DNA from: Bimuria novae-zelandiae CBS 107.79
Lineage: Eukaryota; Ascomycota; Dothideomycetes; Pleosporales; Didymosphaeriaceae
Assembly: GCA_010015655.1 (NCBI GenBank)
Contig: ML976676.1
Location: 448,109 to 512,108 of the forward strand
Length of the DNA: 64,000 bases
Direction: 5' to 3'
Under the pieces are notes generated by a model, which saw nothing but the letters and a program-made list of their open reading frames with translations, did not search any database and was not told the origin of the DNA. Of this stretch, positions 23,430 through 35,184 are shown piece by piece; positions within the stretch are counted from its first letter, which is position 1, and each line of letters opens with the position of its first letter. Made by a program: the position numbers and the translations under genes.

Positions 23430-23652
23430 TTATTTCTTTGTTTCCGGCATGCTGTGGTTGCTATAGCTTATCTACAGGTAACCCACCTCTCGCTGACTGC
23501 CTCCTTAGCTACTGCAGAGGCGAAATTTCGTATCATCTCCCTAGTAGGAGGCATGTGTCTCTCTCTGAGTCCTTTAATATATTGTACAAGCTCCTGTTCT
23601 TGTGGTGGGTTGAGTTTCTACTATTCGAAGTTCTTGGCCTATGGGGAGCGCG
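23430..23652 (-). pseudogene. Fragment of a pogo transposase helix-turn-helix region
   Basis: The minus strand encodes LNPPQEQELVQYIKGLRER, then PPTREMIRNFASAVAKEAVS and ERWVT, the CENP-B/Tc5-type DNA-binding segment of pogo transposases. It is lightly mutated and closely related to the same region of the element at 47556-49689. The remainder is missing because another pogo element abuts at 23654. Confidence 0.7.
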
Positions 23653-23655
23653 TTA

Positions 23656-25582
23656 AGTCGGGCACCCTAGTTTCCGACACCCCATAGTTTCCGACAGCCC
23701 CGCAACCTCGCCCCCCACCATGCACCACGACTAAATATTAACTTTAAATAACTTAATTCTTCGCTAATTTTAAAAATATTTTTTACACCATTTTCGCTAC
23801 CTTTAAATAGCTAGATATATAGAAGAAGATGTCTAGAATGCGCTTATTAACCTTAAATCTAGGGTCGCTTTAGCTACTACTACTACCTAATATAGGGTCC
23901 TACGTAATACTCTTCGCGGCCACTTTAATAGTGCCTAACCCTATTAGTACGCTCACGACGGTAAATAATAGCTTATAACTATTTAAGAAGAGCTTTTAAA
24001 GAAATAAATTTTTTAGTAAAAGGCCTTTAGTTATGCGCTAACGCACGCGCAAGTATAAGCTATTATAATTATTATTTTTAAGTAATAGGGTAACTATAAG
24101 AACCTAGAGAAGAAGTAGACTAGTCACTTTATATAACACTACCTAGCTATTAAGTTAAAGTTAAGTTACTAGACTAGCTAGGACCGCGTAAATAAGGCTA
24201 CTCTAGAAAATATTAGGCACTTATTTAACCTGTACAAAATAGTAAGCTAGATTCCCCCCTAGCGCAGGTATAATGCCAACAAGGGCGGTATTATAGAGGG
24301 CTAGGGTATTAATAGGCTTGTTATAGGCTCCTCGCAGGAGAGCCTAAACGCCGTACTAGTTAAGATAATAAATACCCGTACTTAGACCTCTATAGTAGAG
24401 TATATCTTTACGCTTAGCGTCGCTCTAGACCCCCTTATTATTTTTAAGGCTAAGAGTATCTAGGAGTAGTGGTTTAAGAAGGAGTTTTTAGCTTAGAACT
24501 TAGGCTAGCATGTTACCTTTTCGCAAAATGGATAGACGAGTAATAACATCGCTATTAAGTGGCTAGAAAAGGTGTTTTTGCTATAGACTAAGCCTAATAA
24601 TCCCTCTAAGGCACGGTTACTTATCGTTAACGGCTATAGCAGTTATACTTTAGATAAATTTATAACTATATATTACTTAAATAATGTCTACTTACTCTTT
24701 TTCCTTACTTATACTTCATATCTACTCTAGCCTTTAGATTTAGGCTATTTCTTAAGTCTGAAGGCGGCGTATCGGCGCTTTGTTGGCGAATATATAGCTT
24801 GGATAGATAAAACAAAGCTTAGGAAGGCTAAGTTTCTCGAATTTTATGCAAAAGTACGTAAAATTAGCCTTTAAGAGCAGTGCATCCGATCTAGGTGGAA
24901 GGCAATAGGCTTATACCCTAAGAGCGTAAGGAAGCCCTTAGGTTCTCGCTAGGTAGTAGTGCGCGAACGACCGTCAACACCACCCCCTTCTACCATAGAT
25001 ATTAGGACGCCAAAACGCGGCAGCAATATTATAAAGCTGTTTTCTAGAAAGAACTTCTTACTAACTACATAATAATGCGTTCAGCTTACTACCACAGCGT
25101 TTAACTATACCTTAATAATAGTTACTATATAAAACTATAAGATTGCTTCCTTGCGTGAGCAGGTGGAGCAAGCTAACCTACTAAAACGCTATAAAGTCGT
25201 AACTAATCTAAATAATTTCTTTATAAGTCTTATAGAAGTTCTCTCTTAAACTAATTAAGAGCCTACTTAACGTGTTCGCAAGGTGAGAAGCGTAGAGCAA
25301 GGGGTTATTATTATAAAGGAAGAAAGTAGCTCTAAGGAGGAAGCAAAGCAATTATTAGTGCGACGTTTAGTACGGAATTAATAATTAACACGACGGTATC
25401 TTAATCGTGATTTAAGTGTAGATAAAAAAAGCAATTAAAATCCTTTAAATACAATTTTTTTAATACTTTTTTAAAATTATTTAATGAAGCTGTGAGCACA
25501 TTCGCAACGTAGAGTGGTGGCAGCGGCGAAATTTGGCGGGGTGTCGGAAAATGGGGGGTGTCGAAAACTAGGGTGCCCGACT
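23656..25582 (+). mobile_element. Pogo/Fot1 element with AGTCGGGCACCC termini
   Basis: Inverted ends AGTCGGGCACCCTAG (23656) and CTAGGGTGCCCGACT (to 25582) are flanked by TA. Each TIR has two copies of a TTTCCGACA-like motif. The plus strand carries a DDE_1 transposase relic: DPLIIFKAKSI and FSQNG (about 24430-24540), RLLIVNGYSSYTLDKFI (about 24613-24663), PLDLGYFLSLKAAYRRFVG (about 24730-24790), then a basic tail. Stops are of RIP type. Size 1.93 kb. Confidence 0.85.
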
Positions 25583-25584
25583 TA

Positions 25585-27124
25585 TGTATTACTTAGTATT
25601 TTTAACTATTATAGCGTTTCCTATAGTAGGGGTAGGGGAGGGGTACACAGCCGTATTTTAAGGCGATCTAATACTACCTATATATTAATAGGGACTAGTC
25701 CTAACGCGTTAAAGGTGTAATGAGGTAAGCGTCCCGCTTACTAAGCCAATACTATGTGACTTCCTCACCTGCACCAAAAGGTACGCACGAGAATACTTAA
25801 GCCAAGTATTACTCGTATAGTATAATATATATAGGATATGCTAGGGTCAGCCACTAGCGCTAGTGTTTGATCCTAGCCTAGCCGGAACCTCTATAAGCGA
25901 GAGAAGGCCACGTGTTCGACCGTGCCTACCTCGTTACAAAAGGCCTTTTAGTAGTTAGTTTCTATAAGTATATTAAAAAACGTGTCTCTAAAGGCTAGTA
26001 GGAAGCCCTCCTTATTAATATAAAAGAGGCGTCGGCGTGCTAAGTCTCTAATATATTAAAAGTACTTACGCTTTAATAGCGAGAAATAGACTATATTAAG
26101 TAGCTAAAAGACGTATAATAAGTAAGGTAGTATATAAAGGGTAAGGATCTTATATTTAAAAGTAGTAGTCCTTAAATTCTTAGTTAAGGTAGCTCTTTTA
26201 GCTATTTAGAATAAGTAGTCTATATATTTCTACCTTACGCGTCTTTATATACGCATTAAAATACTTTAACTACGTAAGACTAAGTATATTATTAGTCTAG
26301 CTATTCTTAGAGATAAATACCTTTTAGTTATAGGGTATATTTACCTCCTCGTACTACGTAGATATATGAACGCGTCCTTTGTAGATAATGAAAGGCGGGA
26401 TTACATACCTAGTAGCTCAAATGCTCTAGATGACCGTAACCCACTCGCGATTGCCTGGCTAAATAAGCTCTAGCTAAGCATGTCTCTCTACGCCTATAAT
26501 AACCTTTATTAAGCTAATAATACCTATCTAGAAGCTAGTCTTATTAAAGTTATATATATTATCGTCGTAGACGCTATACTTAACGTTAGTATCCTCTACT
26601 AGCTTAAACTACGCGCTAATTATTTCTAGGTCTTTCTAGAGTATTCTCTAGCGATCCTTTACTTAATTAAACGCTATCTTAAGCTAATGTAAACGCGTTA
26701 TAAATTACTTAGCGTAGTATTTACTAACTAGCTAACTACTATATATACCTAGTATTTTATTAGCTATATCCTCTACCTTATATAGCTAAGGCGCAAATTC
26801 TCATAAGTTAAATTAAGGATATACTAGATAATTATCTACTTTTTAGTTATAGTAAGCTTATATTAGGGATAGTAAGTCTCTAGGCGATATATAATTTTAT
26901 TATATTAGTAAGTTAATATTATATAAGGTATATTAAATACCGTAGTAGCGCGTTAGAGGCTTCAAAATTAATATATAGTATAGGTAGAAAGGGTAAGCTA
27001 AATACTATCTTTATTATTAGATAATTATACGTTTTATTGTTAAGATATATTATATTAATAAGGGAGCAGGTAGTATTAGTAGAAACTAACTTAGTAGGTT
27101 AACTTACTTAGTAGTGGAATACGT
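25585..27124 (-). mobile_element. Truncated pogo element in reverse orientation
   Basis: The right end AATACGT followed by TA (27125-27126) and the subterminal sequence match the family at 41599-43423, and the interior aligns with that element in reverse complement (for example 26200-26310 with 42420-42520). The 3' part stops at 25585, where the neighbouring pogo element begins. A solo LTR at 25716-25938 interrupts it. RIP-saturated. Confidence 0.65.
25716..25938 (+). repeat. Solo LTR with duplication AAAGG
   Basis: TGTAATGAGGTAAGC...CTACCTCGTTACA, 223 bp, with a perfect 5 bp flanking repeat AAAGG (25711-25715 and 25939-25943). It is much less mutated than the surrounding pogo relic. It marks a past retrotransposon removed by LTR-LTR recombination. 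Orientation is arbitrary. Confidence 0.88.
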
Positions 27125-27126
27125 TA

Positions 27127-27470
27127 TATACTTTAATTTAGCTAATCTTATCTTTAGTTCGTCTATATTCCTTAAGCTCTCTATAATAGTGGCCTATATC
27201 CTAATTATACTACGCTTAAGCTTTAGACGTAGGTTCTATTACTAGTAATCTGTCTTTATTAGTAGTATAGATCTGTGTAGACTGCTAAGACTTACTAAGT
27301 ATTAATAGGGGTAATAGATCTAGATTAATATATCCCTATACGTCTCTAGCCTCTATAAGCCTTTTAATAGTATAGATCTATAGCTCCTAGTTATATATAC
27401 CTTAAAGGATAATTATTAAGCTAGTCTTTAATATAGTAATAGCGGTATAGGATTAAATCGATTGGTAGGT
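27127..27470. other. AT-rich RIP-type sequence, unassigned
   Basis: Continues the TA-rich composition of the transposon relics and ends at a short GGTA tetranucleotide run (27467-27481). I cannot assign it to a family. Confidence 0.4.
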
Positions 27471-27481
27471 AGGTAGGTAGG

Positions 27482-28428
27482 ATAATAAGTACGGATTAGG
27501 CCGGACTTATAACTGTAAGTAGGGGTGGATAGGTGTATTATAGAGATGAATTGAACGTATTGTGTGTTCTGTATGTATGTGTGGATTAGAGGCTCTTATA
27601 TAGTTGGTTGAGTTGAGTCATGAGTCGAGCACCGTTATGTGATAGAGCTCTAGGCTGCTTACACCTCCAGTTATGGAGGCATCTAAGCCAATCCAACATC
27701 GTTTATGGGGAAAGAAACACAGAGGACATCGACAACCGTCTATATACACGGACGGAGTGGGCCGTACCGGGACTTATCATCACACACCAAGCATATCCCA
27801 CGCAGCATTTAGGTTTCCACCTTCTCTATCCGCAGTCACGGGCTGAGTGTATGTTGCTTTTGGTACACCCAAATTTGCGCACCCATCGACACGTTTGGTG
27901 AGGTTTGTTAGCCCAGCACCAACTCGGCTCCCAAAAGACATCATTCTCTACGAGCAGTCCTTTTAGTCCCCGCCTCCCCACCACGCACCCATGTACCGGA
28001 TCGTGCGGCGTTTTTAGACAGCACATGGCATCGCGGCTAGGTAATTTTTAATCTCTTCCAGCGAAGACTGGGAATTGTGTGAAGAGAAAACCCAATTTGG
28101 TGAGGGAGATGGGTTTATATACCCCGGAAGTGCGCCGAAGCACCCTCGGATCAAGTCAGGCGGAGAGGTCAGAGCCCGACAAGCGGACCTGCAGCGCTGT
28201 GCCGAGGGTTCCGGTATACCGATACCATAGGATAAGCAATGCAAAGGCCTCGTTCCCTCAGACGATTGTCATGCGGCTGGAAGCACGACGAGGCAAGAAA
28301 TTGAGAGATTGAGAGGCGGCAGAGACAAAGTGAAGTGCATTATAAGTAACCGTACTGTGTCAGAACGGACGTGGTATCAATACAAACGAAACACCCCACA
28401 CCCAAAAGCAAATGGATCCTCAATCAGA
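27482..28428. other. Intergenic region 3' of ECM14
   Basis: Normal composition from about 27540 onward. ORFs up to ~90 codons on both strands have no protein-like features or motifs. I see no gene here. The ECM14 terminator should lie in its right part. Confidence 0.5.
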
Positions 28429-30169
28429 CTAGAGCTCAATTTGGTCGTCTTCTTGCATCCGTCCATTTTCATCATCATCATCCTCCTCCTCCTCCTCCTC
28501 CTCCTCGGCCTTCTTGAACGCTATCTCCTCCGCATTAGGCGCTGCATCCAGCACGCCGACCTCCCCCAACATGAAACGTCCCAGGTACAGCACCGCATCC
28601 AAGATCTCGTTCCCGGTAGGAATAATGTTGTCCTTGGGAAGCAGAAAGCCGTATGAACCTGTATCCCGCAATTTGATTTGAAATGAAAACTTCACACCCA
28701 ACTCGTGGTAGAACCAATCCAGCGCACTACCGCCGGCGGTTTCAATGCGCGGGAAGACCTTTTTCCCATCTTTGGAAAAGGCAACATTCCCTTCACACGC
28801 GGAGGTGACCTTGTACGAGTGCCCCTTCCTGCTCGTTCGAATCGCTTTCCCCAGACCCATGGCAAGTTCCTGCAGGTCTTCGATGGAAGGAGGTTCCTCG
28901 TCGCAGGTGTAGCTGTATGGATACAGGATCTGCTGACTGTAGCTGTGCAGATCGATGAAGCCGACAAACTCGACGTTGTTCTCCGTCTCGTTCTTCGCCC
29001 ATTCGGAGAAACGCCGGGCTTCCACGCCATCGAAGGGTGCGTCTCCAGGGAAAGACTCGGAACAGGGGTTGGTGGACTTGGAGTCGCCGTCCCACTGGAA
29101 GCCGTAGCTGCGATCGAGATCCACGCCTTTGCAGAAGCGCAGGGAGGTAGGCTGCCGGTTCTTGCGCCACAGGCGGTCGACTTCCCAGCTGTAGACGTAG
29201 CCATCCGGATTCAGAGTGGGCACAAAGACAAAGTCGAATTGCTCGAGCAGGCGTGTGATTTCGCGGTCTTTGCCGTACAAGTTTATGAGAGTCCAGGCGA
29301 GGTAGTTCACTGTGGAAGTAGAGATCCATTCGCGCGCGTGGGAGCCACCAACTATCAACACTGTCCTTCGCGGTAGAAGTCTCTGCTGTTTGTTGGTAGG
29401 GTGGACGCCGACGCGCAAAGCGGGGATATCCCGGCCTTCGTAGGAGACGCCAACGTTGATGCGGCGCACGTGGGTGGTGAACATGGAGGCCATGAGGCTC
29501 ATCCAAGGGTTTACGACAGAGAGGGGCTGGTAATCTTGGAAGAAAGGGTGGCCTTTTCCTCCCAGCCGGGGTGAGGGCTTCAGATGTGGTGAATACGAAT
29601 GGTCGTCATGGTGAGATTGGGTAGCGGATGGTGATGGGTAGGAGGAGAAGATGGCTTGGGCAAGGTCGAGATCCTGCATAAGAGGAACATGTGCGGTTTG
29701 GAGGGACGGTGGCAGAAGACCGAGTAGGGAAGGGACCTGGTATGTTAACAGGCGGCCATTGAGTAAGTGGAGAGTCACATACCACGTCCTTCGCTATTCT
29801 AATGTCGACCCAATCGGAATTGAACTCCCACACATCTAGAAAGAGTATATCCGTTGCTTCCGCGAGGGCAGAGGCTTCCTCAGCGGTGGTGATATTGAAG
29901 CGCAGTACGATGTCCCCGCCGTATCGCGCAACCAGGTGGCGACCGGGTGTCCCATTCGCGGGTCCATTATCAATACGCAAGCTCTTTTGCGTATCCGGAA
30001 GACCCCATACTCTCCTGATAATGGCGTCTGACAGCTTCCGCCATGGTCGCGGGGAGTGGTTGCCCGTGCTTGGACTACCGTCGTACCATATCGACTCGTG
30101 CGGGGCGGCGGTGATGAGCGACGGACAGAGGAGCAGCAGGCTCAGCACGGTGAATGCCGGCTGGCGCAT
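28429..30169 (-). CDS. ECM14: Inactive metallocarboxypeptidase-like protein ECM14 (M14 family)
   Basis: Exons 30169-29783 and 29736-28429 (46-nt intron), 564 residues. A signal peptide (about residues 1-21, [15 protein letters not shown]) points to secretion or the vacuole. A propeptide-like region precedes the M14 domain. Zinc ligands are present: HARE near 262-265 and the His of DLHSYS near 393. The general-base Glu of active carboxypeptidases, expected in F-E-L-R-D, is Lys here (IKLRDTG, near 484). That substitution defines the ECM14 pseudo-peptidase group, linked in yeast to cell-wall phenotypes. The protein ends in a Glu/Asp-rich tail (about residues 539-555) encoded by a CTC/ATC microsatellite. 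The start chosen is the ATG directly before the signal peptide; an upstream in-frame ATG adds a less typical N-terminus. The reading frame is intact. Confidence 0.93.
28467..28506. repeat. Trinucleotide repeat encoding the ECM14 acidic tail
   Basis: ATC and CTC runs on the plus strand read as GAT and GAG codons on the coding strand, giving an Asp/Glu run likely to vary in length between isolates. Confidence 0.8.
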
Positions 30170-30261
30170 GGTGAAAGAGTAAATTATTACAAGAACAATA
30201 CACGCAATGAACAATTAGACGACAATGCGCCCGGCTGACGACGCTCGTGAAGTGCAGTCGC

Positions 30262-30437
30262 GTGCCTGTATGGTGTGTATGGTGTGTATGGTGTATGGTG
30301 TGTATGGTGTGTATGGTATGTATGGTGTGTATGGTGTGTATGGTGTGTATGGTGTATGGTGTGTATGGTGTGTATGGTGTGTATGGTGTGTATGGTGTGT
30401 ATGGTGGTGTGTATGGTGTGTATGGTGGTGTGTATGA
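30262..30437. repeat. TGTGTATGG-type tandem repeat in the ECM14/Arf-GEF divergent promoter
   Basis: About 175 bp of near-perfect GTATGGTGT units with occasional shorter units. It lies about 95 bp upstream of the ECM14 start and 400 bp upstream of the Arf-GEF start. All long ORFs across it are repeat artefacts. Confidence 0.9.
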
Positions 30438-30845
30438 ATGTAGGATATATGCACCTAATTAATCCACTAGCTTGGCAGCCCAGGCACTTGGAACAGCGCG
30501 GCGCTGTTCACCTGGCCCGCAGCGACGCATCAGCTTGCTCTCCGCACCGTGAGGAGCCTCTCAAGTCCCCCATAATTGCGTGCCCATTGCACCACAATCT
30601 AGGCCGTGATTCCCGTTCATCGCGCCCGGCTGCGATCCGCCCGCGCCGCTTAGTCTGCCCTGAGCGAGCTGAATCCATCGCGGACTGATCCCCGGGCATC
30701 AGCCTGACTGCACCGCACCCCACCGTCTTCCGTCTCCCTCGACTCCCGCTGCAAGAAACTGCAAGAAACCGCAAGAAACTGCGTGCCATGTCCAGCACTG
30801 CACGGCCATCGCCTGCGTACATGAGCTGCTAGCGCTGCTCCAGCA
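30438..30845 (+). promoter_or_regulatory. Upstream region of the Sec7 gene
   Basis: GC-rich non-coding sequence. It contains a short direct repeat of CTGCAAGAAAC/CCGCAAGAAAC units (about 30750-30780). No definite promoter element is identifiable. Confidence 0.4.
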
Positions 30846-33800
30846 ATGCCTCTGCGGCCCCTCCGACCCGGCCGTAGCGAGAAGGACCTCAAGCGCCGCA
30901 GCACCCTCGATCCCGGTGGTCTCTTCAGGCGAGGCGACAAGGAACGTCTGAACAAGTCGGCAGAGTACCTGGCCGACACTCGTCATGCTGCCTCTGAGGA
31001 TGGCGGCGCGCGCCCGCAGTCGAGCAGCCACGCCAAGGACAAGTGGGAATCATGGGCAGCCAACGACGACGCCATGGAGAATCGCCCACCTACGCCGCCC
31101 CTGCAGGAACACACGCCCTTGACCCGTCGCTTCAGTCTGATGCGCTTCCGCCACGCTTCCGACTCCCAATTGTCCGCCCGCGCAAAGGAACAAGCCCAAG
31201 CTGCAGACGACGCGCCGCCCGTGCCCGCATTGCTCGTGAATGCCCAAGGAAGTATGTTGACCCCTGGCGCCCCTCATTCGCGGCCAGTACTAACAAAATG
31301 TTGCTGCAGCGCCCGCTATCATCACCACCGCGCCTACCATGGTCATATCCGAGGAGTAAGAGGAGCAGACGCCCAAGAAGCGAGGGCGGCTGCAGCAGTT
31401 CAGCTTGCGCAGGCGCTCGTTCGACCCGACGTCGGTGGATCGGCCCGGCATCCTTCGCAGATCCGTGGACAAGAAGAGCAGCATAGACGTGAAGAGGTCG
31501 GCGTTTGGTTTCATGAAGAGTTGGGATGATTTGCTCGAGGAGCCGGGGCGGTTTTCGACCAGTCAGCGCCCGGGCACGCTTGCCGAATCCGCCCATGAGG
31601 GAGGCGCGGAAGGCACGTCTTCGCTGTCCCTTCCTGTTCCACGGCAGTCTGATTCATCTCGATCTGACGGCAGCTCAGCCGGCCATGTCTCGTTTGAACA
31701 CACTCCAAAGCCCCGGCACGACAAGAAGCTCAACCCTGGCCGGTTTGGATTTGGCCGCAAGAAACAGCGCGCATCTTTATTTCCTCTTCCTATGAAGATC
31801 ACACCGCCCGAGTTCCCCGACACTGCGCCGGCAACACCACGCGCGTCAACGAGCGGCATCAGCAGCGGTTCTGCTCATCACTCTCCTGGCGCTGAGAGCC
31901 CTCCTCTAACCGCCATCCACCATCGTCACGATGTGGAAAATAGATCGAGAACATCACCAATGCCTTCCCCGTCGCAAGTGGCCTTGACCGCTGCAAACAT
32001 GAATCTGGCCTCACCCCAAGCAGGTTCTCTCCTTCGCAACGACTCCCAAAGGTCCATCCAATCTGCTCGATCGTCTCCGAATGCCAGGCCAAAACTACTT
32101 GGTTTGCGAGGCCGTTCGTCTACTATGGGCTCGCTCGGTGGCATGTCCGACGATGATCCACCCCCTACTCCGCCGTATGTTGCTAGTGGGAGAAATTCGA
32201 CGTCAACTGCCGGCAGAAGCAGCATTAGCAATCTGTTTGGGCTCAGTTCAAGATTCCGTCAGAACTCCGAGCCGCATTCGCCTCGCCATGGTTCGCCTGC
32301 TCACGGTGGTTTAGGCACTCCGGGTCTTGGGTCGCATCAGAATTCGTTGAACATTAGCCGAGAAGCTTTGGTCATGCCGAAACGAGAAGAGGGTGAGACT
32401 CCAGGTCATTACTTGGAGCGCATGGAGGCAAATAACATTGGAAAGAGCGCGATCGCTAGCTATCTGACCAAAACCGAAGATCCATTCCTGCTTGCGGTGC
32501 TACGGAGCTATATGCGAAAATTCGCCTTCTTTGGGGATCCGATAGACATGGCCATCCGAAAGCTGCTCATGCAGGTGGAACTGCCGAAGGAGACGAAGCA
32601 GATCGATCGCGTTCTCCAGGGCTTCTCCGACCGGTACCACGAATGTAACCCTGGGATATATATCAATCCAGGTTTGTGCTGCGCTCCGGCTTCTAGCCAT
32701 CCATTACTGACTGCGCATAGACAAAGCCTACTTCATTTCGTTCTCCATCGTGATCTTACATACTGACTTCGTCAATAAGAATAACAAACGAAAGATGCAA
32801 AGGCATGACTACATAAAGAATTCGTCTACCGACGGTGTCTCCGAAGATGTGCTTGGATGTATTTACGACAACGTTGTGTATACCCCGTTTATCCATATCG
32901 AAGACGACGTTGATCTCAAAACCATTTCTTCCAAAAGAAGCAAACGAACTGCCGTTCTGAAGGGTCCTATGAATTCTATGAATGATCCGGCGAAGAAAGC
33001 CGCTCGCGAACCCATCGATCCGTATACCCTAATACTGGAAGGAAAACTGGACGTTCTCCGACCCAACATCAAGGACGTAATGAACCTAGACGATCCCTAC
33101 AATTACCTTGGAACCGCACCAACCCTCGACACCAAAACGCTCTGGAAATCTTTCTCAAGATTTGGAATCATCCAAATCGTATCTTCACGTTCAAGGCCGG
33201 AGGCCTTCATGTCGCAGAGCAGCCAGGACAATCCACAGGAGAGTTCAGTTGGAATAGTCGAGATGCCTGTAACCAAAGTCGGGGTGCTATGGAGAAAGGA
33301 CAACAAGTGAAAGAAAACCAGATCTCCTTGGCAGGAGTGGGGTGCTATATTAACTCGCTCAGGCCTTTCGTTGTTCCGGAACTCTAGCTGGGCGAAAAAC
33401 CTGATGCATCAGCACGAGCAACATGAGAAGCATGGCGACACCAGTCCGGTCCATTTTCAACCACCTCTGCAGGAATTCAAGCAGGACCACATGATTCCTA
33501 TGGACGGTGCGGTGGCGCTTGTAGACAATACGTACAAGAAGCACAAGAACTCTTTCGTCATGTTCTCGAGAGTCGGCGAGGAGACATTCCTGGCAGACAG
33601 CGAGAAAGATCTGAACGACTGGCTAGCCATGCTCAACTATACTGCTACTCACGAGACGCTGGGTGTTAGGCCGCGTGGCTTACAGGGGGATCTGTATGAA
33701 GGTCAGAGGAACCGAGCCATCCGGCGTGGCGAATCATCGGCGTCAACGAAGACGCTCTCTTCACCAACTGGCAATGTGGAGCACCGAAGCGGAGCCATCG

Positions 33801-35184
33801 ACAGAGAGTTGCAGCAACAAATGCGGCAAGCGCGGAGAGATCTGATGCAAACTCGCATTTCGGAATCCGAGGAAAAACTCACGGAATCTATTAAGCAACT
33901 GGAGGCTCGCTTGAGAGACGCCCGGCATCTGCAGATCCTAGCACCTATCCAGCCAAAGACGCGGGAACTTGTTATACACGCAGCAGGTCGATTATCCGCC
34001 AAGTTGAAGTGGGCCCGCATCGAGATATGGCGCATGAAGTGCCATCGAGATATCCTGGCCCAAGTTCTCGACGATGAGAAGCACACACACCCAGGTGCTC
34101 CAGCACAGAGCGAGCGCGCTCCCTCCACGTCGCAGACATCTAGTCAACAACCTTCGAAGACAGCAAGGTTAGGCAGCTTAGCGCGCCTCAGCTCGAAAAC
34201 AAGCTCTCTCACCAATACAAGCAAACTTCCCCTCTCACCAACTTCTGCCCGACCAGGGACGAAGTCATCACGAGACACTGATTTCGGCGGAGATGAAATG
34301 TTCAAGACACCGCCAGAAACTACCAGCTCTAGCCCCAACATATCACCGGCGCCTTTCATACTTCCTCCGATTTCGCTGAGCCCCCGAATATCGACGCACA
34401 GGCCCTCCTTAGCTAGCTCAATGGCCCAGTCGCCCAAGCTTATGCCGCACGACCACCGTCCCTCCGTTTCTACTGTCGATGATATAGCAGTCAGGTCAGA
34501 TGGTGCATCTGACGCCGGATACGCAACGCCACCCCTGACCGCTGAACGAGAGAAACCAGACTCGCGGACACCAGATAGACCGTCCGTGGATGGACTGCGC
34601 CTAGACAACGAATCCGAATCAGAAGTTGACCAGCCTCCCGCAGCTTTGACAGGATCTCCAGAATCACGCTCAAAGGTCCGACGGAGTCTTCACCGTACGC
34701 TCCGAGACTCCCACGGCAGCTCTTCACACCGACGCGGACATCGAGCGAGAGACTCGGCATCGACGATCATGAGCAATGAATCGGAGAATGAGGGTTTAGC
34801 ACGCACCAAGGGGAGCTTCACAGTGCACGGAAAAAAAGCTTCGGTCATTCAAGCTCTGCGGACGAAAAGGATGGAAGTGTCATCAGTGATGGGACTGCGG
34901 TTGCGATTGCGAGCTTGGCAAGTAAAGAACCGGAGCCTTCATTAAGCGAAACGCGCAAGCAGCGGCACGCTTCGAGCCAGACAATCACACCTGCCAGCTA
35001 CAAGAGATCGATTGATGGACATGATACAGACTCCGACTCAGCATCGCAAATGAGCGAAATCATGGAGGAGTCTCAGAGGGAGTCACCAACTCAGTCCCAG
35101 GAGCGGGCGCGGAGGGCTTCGCACGATGAGGAAGAGTCACCAGCCCATCTGACTGGGCCAAAATCTCAGACGGTAGAGGCTTGA
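30846..35184 (+). pseudogene. Sec7-PH Arf guanine-nucleotide exchange factor with three lesions
   Basis: Large peripheral membrane protein (about 1,410 codons) expected to activate Arf GTPases in vesicle traffic; architecture resembles fungal Syt1/EFA6-like GEFs. Exons: 30846-31251, 31310-32671, 32721-35184, with a TACTAAC lariat site in intron 1. Order: Arg/Ser-rich N-terminus (LTRRFSLMRFRHASDSQLS), disordered Ser/Pro region, Sec7 domain (about residues 495-680, with LPKETKQIDRVLQGFSDRY carrying the catalytic Glu and ILHTDFVNKNNKRKMQRHDY), PH domain (about 780-905, starting VGVLWRKDNK), coiled coil (about 945-1045) and a Ser-rich tail. In-frame TAA (31357-31359) and TGA (33308-33310) fit C-to-T changes of CAA and CGA. 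An A7 run (34831-34837) shifts the frame; the coding-like tail needs one more A. No normal-sized intron removes the stops. It is either a recent pseudogene or carries sequence errors. Confidence 0.8.

Noticed and set aside
28705..29376. 223-codon plus-strand ORF inside ECM14
   Set aside because: Shadow of the conserved minus-strand carboxypeptidase-like gene. No motif of its own.
29802..30182. 126-codon plus-strand ORF over the ECM14 5' exon
   Set aside because: Antisense shadow of a GC-rich coding exon.
30225..30688. Several overlapping ORFs with YGV/CMV-type repeats
   Set aside because: They are translations of the nine-base tandem repeat in multiple frames and have no independent coding character.
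33308..33335. A 28-nt GT...AG intron that would remove the TGA in the PH domain
   Set aside because: Too short for a spliceosomal intron, and the bypassed residues (KKTRSPWQEWG) fit the PH domain start.
33703..34608. Antisense ORFs of 141 and 154 codons in the Arf-GEF gene
   Set aside because: Ser/Arg-rich shadows of the Ser-rich plus-strand coding sequence.
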